From Oscheius dolichura (taxonomy: Eukaryota; Nematoda; Chromadorea; Rhabditida; Rhabditidae): a stretch of DNA of 64,000 bases. Below the pieces are notes generated by a model. The model did not search any database. It saw nothing but the letters and a program-made list of their open reading frames with translations, and was not told the DNA's origin. How positions within the stretch are numbered: the first letter of the stretch is position 1; each line of letters starts with the position of its first letter. The DNA is taken from the NCBI GenBank assembly GCA_932521035.1, contig OW051497.1, positions 8,804,001 through 8,868,000 on the forward strand. Direction: 5' to 3'. This document shows, piece after piece, positions 47,241 to 57,568 of the stretch. The translations under genes and the position numbers were made by a program.

Positions 47241-48559
47241 AGGAACTGTCAGGGACTGGGAGTTTCGTTCACGAAATTGCCTGATTCCGTTCACGGGTCC
47301 CGAAGCGATAGCGCGCCCGCCTTGTTATTATATGGAGGATATAGCTCTTTCGATGTGATTTTTGACGCTGATTCCGATGGTGCTTTCCATTTTTCATAAA
47401 AAAGCTACATTTGGCCTGTACGTATGTTTCTATATACCTCAACTACAGTAATCTGCCCCAGTTCCTGACAGTTCCTTTAAATATTTCTTCCAATTTGCTC
47501 TCATTGTTAACTGAGAATTAAACTTAAGCTTTCGCCTAATTTGTCTGTTTATATAAACGGTTCCATCACACCTTCTTTATATAATTATTCCCTAAAGATA
47601 AACAAGGGCTTTATTTAAACGTCTCTATCCTACAGCATTGGGGGATGAAGACCGCGTGACCATGACTGAACAACTAGTTGTATATTGTGTATTGTATTAA
47701 ATATGGGTTAAATATCCACAGCAGAACTTAGTTACCCAAGAAAAATTAACCCGGAACTTAGTTACGGAAGAAAAAAATAGACCGGAACTTAGTTACGGCG
47801 TACGGCAGCCGGTATGCGTAATAACGATTATCTGGTTCACTACATCGTACAAGAAGTCAAACAATTTTCCATGGCATTTGTTAAAAATATTTCCAAGCAA
47901 GTTAATTCCCGTTGATTTCATCGAACTATTGAAAAAAAACTAGGTACAAATTGGTCTCACAGCCCACGTACCCACATACGAGATTAGTTGCTCCTATTAG
48001 CGGAGTTCAAGCGAGGTTTTCTCTCCTTCCGTCGAAAAAACCAAAAGTTTCTTAGAATTGTTCTAAATGAAGATTTTGATTTTTGACTTACGCGTTCTGT
48101 TCACACCTCGCGAACAATGCTTCCTTTCTAGTACTGACAGTAGCGCCCTCTGACAATTTGGAACTTGCATTATTATTAGAGAAAATATAATTAACGAGTG
48201 ACAATTCGTTTGTAATTTGATCACTTCGCTAAAGGAAAACAGAAGTCTTTCCCTCATGTTTCCTGACATCTTAAAGGCACTGTCGGAAACCTCCTTTTAC
48301 TGACCTGGACCTGCAGTGGAGCAAGGGACTGTGCCCTGTAGTGTCCTCTCCTTTTGGTGCGATTCGGACTTTTGAAATCTTAGAGTTTTTCTCTCTTCTA
48401 ATCGTTATTTGAAGATTTATGACCTGTTCCATTAAAAATGCCGAGCACTTTTGACTGCCCATACTTAAATAACTACAATTATTTCGAGTTAAATTCCCTG
48501 ATTTACAGAAGTTATTGCTTCCAAAGAAAGCCAATAGGTCCTTTAGCGACAAATTCGCA
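47241..48559. other. Intergenic, short tandem repeat
   Basis: About 1.3 kb with no gene seen. It includes a three-copy 31-base tandem repeat near 47724-47799. An acceptor-like GATTTACAG lies at about 48501-48509, roughly 50 bases before the chemoreceptor ATG at 48560. Confidence 0.4.
47724..47799 (+). repeat. Tandem repeat, about 31-base unit, 2.5 copies
   Basis: GAACTTAGTTAC occurs three times at a period of about 30-31 bases, each of the first two followed by a purine-rich AAGAAAAA tract and (T/G)ACC. No coding potential. Confidence 0.7.
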
Positions 48560-50060
48560 ATGGGGCATTTTGACATGGAGGACAGTGCTCCCAGAATCGT
48601 CGTTCCTGTAATGTTCTTCATTTCTACTGTATTTATTGGATGGTTAGTTTACATAGTTTTGAGAAAGAGTCCTGCAACGATGAAAAGATATAAATATGTT
48701 ATATTATTCCTCAGCGTAAGTCGATCGTCTCCCACTTATGATACTCATTAGCTATCTTTCTATCAATTTGACGTTGTCCAGACTTTGCTCAGCCCCACGG
48801 CTCTGCCTCGAATGCCTGGAATACAATTTTCTGGGCCTTTGGGTTCTTTGTTTCCCCATAATGGAAACAGTCTTCTAGTAATTTCCTATAAAAACTGAGT
48901 TTTTAAAAGAATGTTTAGCTGGTCTACTGTGCAAGTATTATGCTCAATGGCTTGGCATTAGTTTTTAGTTTCGTTTGGAGGGAATACACCATTGTTACGT
49001 TCAAATTTACGCCATTATCAGTAATCCTTCATTCTATTCATTTCATCGTTGTTGCTCTCAGCCTTGGTGGATTCTTCATCGTCTTTAACAGAACACTACC
49101 AGATGGAGCGGAAGTACAGGAGTATTTAAACAAAGTAGGGGATTGTACTTCTTCCAAAAAACTAAATGGCTATATTTTCAGGTAAATTCATATTATAATC
49201 CAAACTATGCGCTTTGTGGTTATCCACCTGAGCGGAACCTAATGGGATTGTGGAAGTATACATTATTCTGCTTTTTGATAACTAGCACATATGTTGCGAA
49301 GGCGAGTATTCGGGTGAGCTTCATTGTCTTTACTGTTTAATGAATTCTCAGATATTATTTGTTATGTACCGAAGGAAAAACCGACATCATCCGAGCACAC
49401 TACGAGTTCACCGAATGCTTTTTCGTTCCTTAATTTTACAGGTACTGCTTCACATTTAACAGACGTAACAGAAGTTACACGGCGGTGAACCTGTTTTCTT
49501 CTCATTATTCCACCTAGACCCTTGTAGTTTCATTATTTTTCAGACAATTGCTCCACTTATTTTCTTCGCATTACCTATATCTGCAAGTGTCCTTGTGAAC
49601 ATATTTGCAGGAAAATTAACACCCTATTTAGGAGGAATAGAAGAAAGTAAGCAATAATTTTAAGGGGAAAAATGAAGGACACATCTGGTATTTTTCCCAA
49701 ATAAGGGGATGTTTTCACCAAGTGTTGATTCCCGGCTTTACCCTACAAAAGTAAATGTTACATGAATCCGTCATTCATGGCGGATGTAATGTCGCTTGGT
49801 GAGAAATTCCCCCTGTAAGACAAATCATGTTTCCCTGCTTTATCGGTTTTTGTCTAACTTCTTGTCAATTTCTAGTGGATGCTGTTTTGCTGACTATCGT
49901 CGCATTCGCCTTTAGTCTTCCGTCTTTCTTCACTACAATGCATGTGCTTACTGTCATCTGTTTCACGACACCCTACAAGAATTACGTGCAAGAAATGATC
50001 AAGAAATTGTTTAAAAGAGTTCGCACAAAATTGTGTTCCCAATGCATTAAATTATCGTAA
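48560..50060 (+). CDS. Srh/Sri-like chemoreceptor GPCR
   Basis: Exons: 48560-48715, 48919-49134, 49182-49313, 49352-49441, 49544-49646, 49876-50060; phases match; 293 residues. Hydrophobic helices are seen in exon 1 (MFFISTVFIGWLVYIVL), exon 2 (two), exon 3 (KYTLFCFLITSTYVA), exon 5 (TIAPLIFFALPISASVLV) and exon 6 (LLTIVAFAFSLPSFFTTMHV). The LRKSPATMKRYKY turn after TM1, the LQTIAPLIFFALPIS helix and the C-terminal PYKNYV recall the Str-superfamily classes Srh and Sri. Members act in ciliated chemosensory neurons. At 293 residues it is shorter than the usual 320-340, and only six helices are clear, so a helix may be lost or an exon missed. Class assignment is tentative. Confidence 0.7.
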
Positions 50061-50416
50061 TCCCCATGATACCATTGATGTTCGCACGAAGGTCTCCTTA
50101 GCAACTGGTCTTGCAACTCACGAAATTTTTATGAGATCAATTATTTTGGGAGGAGTGATCATAGCCTGAAAACGAAAGTGGTCTATGGTCACACCCCCAA
50201 AATTCCTTTAGGGCTATGGTCACCCTTTTCGGGTTATGGGCATACCCTCAAAATCGCGTTCGGGCTATCGTCACACTTTTCGGGTTATGAGCACATTTTC
50301 GCAGTTTCCGGTCTTTTTCTATTGTTCTACTGGTACTTGTGCGATTTTAAGCATACTTAAGCAGTATTTACTATGAGAAAGGACATCCCTTCGCCAAATT
50401 CAGAGTTGGACTCCTT
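50061..50416. other. Chemoreceptor 3' flank with degenerate tandem repeat
   Basis: Two copies of a unit of about 50 bases lie near 50186-50287: TATGGTCACACCC..AAAATTCC..GGGCTATGGTCACCCTTTTCGGG and its diverged neighbour. One frame stays open through both copies, but this follows from the repeat period rather than from selection that I can see. Confidence 0.5.
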
Positions 50417-50791
50417 CTAGCTTCTCAGAATCCGCAAATCTGCATGACGGCCAACTTTCCGCCATCTGTTACTTTCCAGATATTGTAAAGCAGTGCCCAT
50501 AGTAAGATAACTTCTTGCACGGAGATTCATTCTTTGGAACATCCGACGTGGCTCAACAAGGTAGCTAATAATACTCCGCCAGACGTCGAGCAGGTAATAT
50601 AGTTCGTGTTCGTTGCCATTGGTCCTTTCTGGGGAAGCTAATGGAGTTATTGTTTCACTTGACCCACTGGATTGTTTTTGTTCATTCTGTAAACTTCCGG
50701 ACTCTCTGAACATTCTCTCCACCTCTACCTTGATTGGAAGTTCAGCGCTCGGAGGATTTTCTGGTCTAACTCTGACGGGCGCTGCTTTCAC
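50417..50791 (-). CDS. Possible small hypothetical protein
   Basis: An uninterrupted frame of 124 codons on the minus strand starts with ATG at 50791. It has a hydrophilic, Ser/Glu-rich first half and a second half with LYYLLDVWRSIISYLVEP and several Arg. No family was recognised. A frame of 95 codons overlaps it on the other strand, so one of the two is a shadow. It could be the last exon of a minus-strand gene or chance. Confidence 0.25.
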   Translation of the reverse strand: MKAAPVRVRPENPPSAELPIKVEVERMFRESGSLQNEQKQSSGSSETITPLASPERTNGNEHELYYLLDVWRSIISYLVEPRRMFQRMNLRARSYLTMGTALQYLESNRWRKVGRHADLRILRS

Positions 50792-51226
50792 ACCACGAAG
50801 TATCCTCGGAGAGAGAAGGCATTCTGTGTTGAACGAGCAGAGGCAGATTTATGCTGCCTGCAAATTTATATTTGGAGAAAATCGCATGCGACTACCATAA
50901 GAAAATGAAACGTGGAAAGGAGATGTGGGTAAGTGAAAAAGAAGCGAATGATCTCGACGAGAAAAATCGCACAAAACTCAATCAGGGAGCAACAAATGTG
51001 GCAATGTAGGTTGCCCCCACTGCAGCTGTACAACAGGCTCACGCTCCATTAAAGGAACAGTAAGGGCTAGTTTTCCGGGTTACTGTAGCGCAAATGGAGA
51101 TATTATTTTTTTAATTTTTTTTGTAGATATTTTTGTTGTAAAACCAGTTCATTTCTTTTATCGAAATTTTCATATACCGACAATGAAGATTTTTGAAACT
51201 TATAACAAGGAAATACTGAGAGAACA
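50792..51226. other. Intergenic, no gene seen
   Basis: About 430 bases between the weak minus-strand ORF and the poly(A) signal of the collagen. It includes a T-rich stretch near 51103-51140. No exon was recognised. Confidence 0.4.
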
Positions 51227-51232
51227 TTTATT
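51227..51232 (-). terminator. Poly(A) signal, collagen gene
   Basis: AATAAA on the minus strand, about 10 bases after the collagen stop codon at 51243-51245. That gives a very short 3' UTR. Confidence 0.6.
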
Positions 51233-51242
51233 GCTCGATCGC

Positions 51243-52463
51243 TTAGATGCGACGACGGCGAGCAGCCATGTACATGGAGGATCTTGGAGGGCATGGGCCT
51301 GAAAGAGAAACCAATTTGTTGTAATAGCAGCCAATTTACAGTAGGCAGCATCGTTTCCGGGCAAACCAATTCCTCCTGGAGTTCCCGGGTGTCCGTCGAG
51401 ACCGGGACGTCCTGGGTTTCCAGCCTGGAATTTTAACTTTTAATGCATCTTTTTAATTTGTTTTACCCGTCCTGGGGGGCCCATAGGTCCGGGAGTTCCG
51501 AGATTTCCAGGACGACCGTCGTGTCCTAGAATTATTGTATTTACACTTTTGCGACCATAATTACCGCGCTCTCCGGGGCGTCCCATAGGCCCGGGGGATC
51601 CAGGTCTGCCGGGCTGACCACGTCCGCGTCTTCCATCTTGTCCCTTTCTGCCAGGTTGTCCGGGTCTTCCGGGATGGCCAGGTTGTCCAGCTGAAACTTG
51701 TTTAAAATTGGAAGGTCACTGTTAATACCATTTCCAGCAGGTCCGGGTGTTCCAGGGGCTCCATTGTTTCCACGGTTTCCGGGGTTTCCTGGGCGTCCGT
51801 CTGGTCCGGGGCGTCCCATCGATCCGGTCGGTCCAGGAGGTCCGGGTGGTCCCTGTGGGCCTGAATGGTAAGCACATTAGACTGTTGTTGTGTTGAATTA
51901 CATTTAACACAGCTGGTGTCTTGCGGAGGACAACTGATCGGAGCGTAAACGTGGTAGTTATCCTGTCTAAACCGGAATTCACACAGCCTGTTAGCATAAT
52001 ACTTACCCAGGGGGTCCACGCTGGCCAGGGGTTCCAGGCTGGCCCGGTCGTCCGGGCGGTCCAGGGGGACCTCTGGGACATTGGGGCTTAGTTGGCTTAA
52101 ACAGGAGTATTTATCCGAAGTATAAGAATCGTACCTCGCATTGGCACCATGCCGGGAGACCAGCAAAGTTCTGCCTCTTCTGACGGAAGATGCTGTTGAA
52201 TGGATTCTGCTTGGGCTTGGAAGGAGGGGTGACAGTGATTTGAATGTCCATCATCTCAGTCCAAGCGGCATCGGTCTCAACACGGAAGACGGAGACACCA
52301 TCGAGCACCTGAACAACAACTTTGTAGGTTAGGATGTTAGGCGTACCTCATCGTGAACTTCATTGATCTCCGTATAAAGCTGGGGAATGACGACCAGGCA
52401 GGCAACAATGGCCAAGGTTGAGCAGGCCGAGGCCACCCCAACGATGAGCTTCTCCTCGAACAT
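51243..52463 (-). CDS. Cuticle collagen
   Basis: Minus-strand exons: 52463-52347, 52308-52135, 52086-52007, 51933-51902, 51860-51729, 51690-51565, 51525-51467, 51424-51340, 51298-51243; 286 residues. The N-terminus has a cytoplasmic stub and a signal-anchor helix ([16 protein letters not shown]). A furin-type site RQKR follows, where cuticle collagens are cut on secretion. Then come Cys clusters ([12 protein letters not shown]), Gly-X-Y blocks interrupted by the Cys region, and the family C-terminus DAAYCPCPP. It forms trimers in the extracellular cuticle. The 32-base exon 51933-51902 supplies the second Cys cluster. Intron 51564-51526 is set by keeping Gly-X-Y unbroken across the junction. 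Nine exons is many for a gene of this kind. Expression is probably tied to the moult cycle (inference from the family). Confidence 0.94.
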
Positions 52464-52495
52464 TGCTGTTGGCTTGACTTCCGCACCGGACCCCA

Positions 52496-52501
52496 TTTAT
52501 A
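52496..52501 (-). promoter_or_regulatory. Collagen TATA box
   Basis: TATAAA on the minus strand 33 bases before the collagen ATG at 52463. With a start site about 30 bases downstream, the leader would be only a few bases. Confidence 0.6.
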
Positions 52502-55500
52502 GTCCCTTCTGTGGGTCCGCCCCTCTCAGCGCCCTCCTCTTTCGCGCGATCTACTAGCCTAAGACTCCACCCTTTTTCTAAGGTCGCCGGAATTAGTTCG
52601 AAAATTTTTGACAGGTGCAATCAGCTTCAAGAGGGTATAATAATCTATAAAAACTGCCAGATTCAACTCTACTGGTTCCAAGGGTTATTCTCGAAATAAG
52701 AAGAGGCTACAATCTCGGCCCAGTTACCCGGAACCAGACCCCATTCCTCGCAATGTCCTCTGATTATCTGGCTATACTGCCGCCTGAACAAAGGACTGCT
52801 TTCCGTGTGAGACAAAAAGATTGCCGTGTCAAATATACGACTTCTGGTTTGTACCTATAAGCAGTGCACATAGAGAAGTTGAAATGAGGAGCCTGTTATT
52901 GTAGCCGCTGTCGTCTTCTTCGAATAACACCTGAAAGGGAAAACGCTCCTGCAACAGACCCAAGACTACTTCACGTCTCTAAACGGGGCTTATGGTTTCC
53001 TTCTCGGCCGCTAGATCTGACCACCTGAAGTGTCATCTCCTGTTTTTCAATAGCTGTCTAACAGGTTTTCTGAATGCCCTCGCTCAATCACTTTTTGTTT
53101 TCAGGTCGACTTGCTCGCTTTCCTCAAACCGGGTGGTTGTTCTTGGTCAGGTAAAGGCTTGATAGTGACCTTGGCAAGAGTAGGTCACCCGAAGCTAGGC
53201 AATTAGCTGACCGAGAGGGGAAAGAACAACCGCGGAAAGATGCGAGATCGACTGATTTGATTTTAGGAAACCTTGAAACGTTTTTACTGCGTCAGGGTCG
53301 GAGACAGGGCCACACCTGGCGGAAAGATTCAAAGTTCCTGGTTGATGAATGTTGCGATCCCATCTGCTAGGTCTGACCAGATCGTCCGTCATGTAATCTT
53401 GTAAGGAATGTATCATTTGCAACTTTCTTCTTCGTCTTCATTATCCTCGGCTAATGAGAAAGTGTCTTTTTCTGGGAATTTCAAAAAGGCGGCTTCCTTC
53501 TTCTCAGGGCAAATGAGATCTGACTATCACTAAGAGTTTCTATCGACAACAGTATTCAAGGTGAAGGGGCGCCGAAATACGAATTAAACAAGATAAATGG
53601 TAACATGAAAGAAGTCGCAGGTCATCGGAAAGGGAAGATCTTGTCAAAACTTGTGATCAAAGTCGTGATCAAAAAACTAAGGGGTTTAGGTTCAAAATAG
53701 GTTTCTGAAGGACTTCGGTCTTTTCTGAAATAAGGCCACCTCCACCCGGATTCCACTGGATCTGTCGAGGACCCTAGCTTCCCACTCAAGGCTCATTGAT
53801 GATCTTTTGTATTCTTTCTCTCCTTTTCCTTCTACCGGTGCTATAACCTCTTCCTCGATTCTTCCTCTCTCTCTCTCTCTCTTCTCGTTTCATCTTTTCC
53901 CCCCTAGCTATTCCTTCATGAACCTCTTTGTCTCTAATTGACATAGCTAAAAACGGTCAATTTCGCTGTAAGGGAGTTGAAAAAGGCAGGCGGAATGCGC
54001 TGTTTCTCCCGCAAGAGACGACCCTTCGCAAGGACGAATGAACCTACGTAAACAAGAGAGTAAAGGAGCCATTCAATTATGCAACTGAACACAAATCAAG
54101 GGCTACTCCGTGAGAATGAAAGTGAAAAAGGATCTTCAATTGTGAAGTGTCATTTGCAAATTGCTTTTTCTGGTCAAGTTTCCTTTTCGTAGAGTGTTTG
54201 CGAGGAACAGAAAGTGCCGGCACTGATCGTTCGACCCCCACAGTGGGCCAGATTTTTTCCGTTCCGCTTATGACTCAAAAAGCTTGTCCATCATTGATCA
54301 AGGTCTATTCAGGTGCTCGACTACTCTCATGTCTTCGCTTTTAGTGCTTCCAAAGAGGCACACCCGCTGTCTCTTCCCTCGAAAAACATCCTGTTACGCG
54401 AGAAAGACAGTAATCTTACTCTGGAAAAGTAATAGCAATAACCTAAGGGAATGTGTTATTGGAAAATAATTTAAACCCTGACTGATCGGTCTCTGTATGT
54501 GAGACGTGCCAAGATGTTTCTCTCTTTTGTAATCAGATTGGCCTTTACGGGGTCAGAAAATCTTGAAGAATTTCATAGACCCAACAGGGAAATAAGAATA
54601 GGATGTACAAACGCACTGGAACTCTTTCAAACTATTTTCCTTTGATTACCTGGGATAATTTACGTATAAAATTCAGTGAGAAAGGATTTTCAGATCGTCT
54701 TATAGACACTTGAACTAGGGGCTTCCTGGGCCTATTTTATAGGTTCACATGAATCGTTTGTCTTCTCCAGTGATGAACAAAGCGACTTATTTCAACTGCC
54801 TCTTGGACCAATATGTTTGCTGAGGTTCGAAAGAATTCATTGGTGAATTGATAGAAACTATTCAGTTTCGGACGTCGCTATACAATGTTTCAGATGAGCC
54901 CCCGGTTGCCACCTCAGCTCGGTTGCCATCTCAGCTCGTTCAGTTGAATCATTTTGGCATGACCGTCTCATCCAATAGGCAATATTACATCGAAGCCGTC
55001 TTTATCGCATCTCCGATCCTTTCTATATATTCTCTTATCACCGGAATTTTTCATTCTCGTAACATTGTTTTGTTTTAAACTAACCTCTAAATGGTATCGT
55101 TCCAAGTGTTTCAGGTGTCATAGATACACTTCACTTCTTGTCTATAATTTGCTGCTCCTGTACAATCGACGCTAAAAGGTAGGCCTAACCGCATCTTTTG
55201 TAAAACTTCAGGTGTAGAAGAGAGGTGACTGCTTCGCAACGGAAAGCTACCAGGTGGATCATTATGGTTCTCACATTTTACATGGACCAACAACCAAGCT
55301 CCTCAAATGACTTGAAAATATAGAGTTCAAAGTGGCCACAATAGACTCAACTCGAACGTCCTTATCATCACCTCCATCGTCTCTTCTCAAGCTCCTGGGG
55401 ATAGACGGGCTGTTTAAATACGTCTTCGACATCTCCCTGGTTTGTGGTGAGGCATCCTACTTGCCGGAATTATCCTTCCCGCTTGACCAAGGGTTCCCCC

Positions 55501-55531
55501 CGACGTTTTCGTAGGAGACAGCCTGCAAATG

Positions 55532-55554
55532 CCCCCCCCCCCCCCCCCCCCCCC
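55532..55554 (+). repeat. Poly-C homopolymer, 23 bases
   Basis: Uninterrupted C run. Length may be inexact because homopolymers are prone to sequencing error. Confidence 0.85.
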
Positions 55555-56163
55555 ATGCGCAACAATGGGCCGAGGAGCATTCCCCATCGAGGTGGAAGTG
55601 AAGGCCATACTCTCGTCAGTGGGGCAGTCTTCTCGGGCAACAAGGCCATGGTTAAATGGATGCTCCTGCTGGTGAGTTGACACCAAAACTCATCGTAACC
55701 ATATTATTTAGAGATTACAGCGGGCTTAATATTCATTATGCATATATTCAAGATATATACTACTACAAGACGTTGAGCTCGGTTAATCCTGTGTTAGCTC
55801 ATTCAATGCATCGAAGTATTCTGAAACAATTGGAATAAATTGGCGTCTTGTTAACCTTACCTGTAGCGAAACCTTCAAGGAAATTATTTTATAGGTGGAC
55901 CTGGCCCAAATACTCTCTCAAACACCGGAGTCAACATAGCTTCTTGTGAGAGTATTGCCACAAATTGAACGCACCGCTTCAGATACAAAGCTTTCGAAAG
56001 GCGTTGTCTAGTCTTGAGAGGCCTCGCCATGTTTCGACAAGTTTCGAGAAGTACCGACGACAAGTTCAAACCTCTTCATGGAAGAGATTTATCAAGAAAA
56101 TTTATGATCACTGATCAACGACTGTTCTGGAAAGGATGGAGCCCCTAACTTCTTGTTTCCAAG

Positions 56164-56178
56164 CCCCCCCCCCCCCCC
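56164..56178 (+). repeat. Poly-C homopolymer, 15 bases
   Basis: Uninterrupted C run followed by CTCC repeats. Confidence 0.85.
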
Positions 56179-57568
56179 TCCTCCTCCCCAAAGAAAAGAA
56201 CAAATAAGAATCAGTGGCGATAATTTATTTAACAGTAGAGCCACATTGATTGGTCATCCTCCAGGGGCCCCTCACTTCCCTTTAATGGGAGGTTCTAAAT
56301 GTTATGTTTGATTCTTTCTTATTTTCAAAACTTACTGGTCTCCGAGTCGTTGTTGGTGTGGGTGTAGATCATATTGCTAGGAAATGTGTGTATACGGTGG
56401 AACGGAATAGTATGCCTTCAAAGGCAGAGAAAGGGTTTATATAGATATAGAAAGTGGGCGGGGACAAGGCGTTTTGTGGGGGAAGAAGAAAAAAGCGTCT
56501 AGACAAAGACTAGTACACGTGGCTTTAGAAGAAAACTGTATAGCGACGAGGACGGGAAGTGCAGGATAATCAAAGGAGGGGTGGTATAGCCTTTGCTGTC
56601 CACCTCCCTCCACAGGGAAAGTGGAAAAGGAACAGTCAGGGAGATTATATTTCTTTCCACTCCCATTTCTGTGCCGCCAAACCCCGCGATTGCTGTGGAC
56701 GTTCGCGACTTCACCTTCTACTGGCGCCGTACGCTCTTCTGGACTCCAAATCCTAACCGACTAACGACTGCTAACAACAGCAGTAGCAAGAAGAGCAGCG
56801 GGATGGATGTGGACTCCCTCACCCCGCCGACTGGTGTTCTCACCCTCCTTACAACATTCCCCTATCCTTTCCTTTTAATTATTTACATATTGTCAAAGAA
56901 CCTCATCATCTCCAACAGTCCTGGCGGATTTCACCACAGATCACGAGCCGTCCCCACCATTTTTCCTAGACAGACGGCCGTTTTTGGTGGGAAATGAGAA
57001 AAAAAGCGCCGATAAAATTCTCACAGGCAACGGCTTTCGTATAGAAAGGGGAGAAGATTTCAGATAAAACTTTCATGAAAACTATGAGGATGAGGTGTTT
57101 CCCAGAATAACAGATACATACATGCTGATTAGAGGTCCCAATGAAGAAATATGGCCGGTTTGACAAAATGGGGATGGCCTCATCTTATGGAGTATACGAC
57201 CCAATTCCAGTAATTTAGGGGGAAGGCAATATTGTAGTAGTATTGTATATTGTAGTAATAACGTAGTCAGCCCTCAGGGCAACTGCCCTCGCTTATTAGT
57301 GAATCCTCTGTTGCGCTGTTTTCTTACTAGTACTCCGAATTTGAAGCTGCCTCGTCCGAAAGATTGGATATGTCGAAAGAGTCTTCGTCATCCTTCTACG
57401 CGAGGGGGGAAAATAAAGCGTTGGAGTTGAAATAATTACTGTTTATATACTACTGTTCTCCCCCACTACCACCTGTTTATATCTTTCTTATCAAATAATA
57501 TAATCATTGATCTCCTCTTTCTTCAAGGAAACATGCATACCACTGATCTTTTATAATACACATTTCAA

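Larger units (their letters stand above)
52502..57568. other. Gene-poor interval with poly-C tracts
   Basis: About 5 kb with no recognisable exon chain. It contains a (TC)n run near 53865-53882, a 23-base C run at 55532-55554 and a 15-base C run at 56164-56178. Short frames around 55414-55686 are artefacts of the C run. The part next to 52502 is the collagen promoter. Frames at 56559-56997 show no family. Confidence 0.45.

Noticed and set aside
51526-51546. A 21-base intron in the collagen gene
   Set aside because: Using the donor at 51564 gives a 39-base intron and keeps the Gly-X-Y pattern.
55414-55686. Gly-rich and Pro-rich frames around the poly-C run
   Set aside because: The apparent low-complexity protein is only translated poly-C/G.
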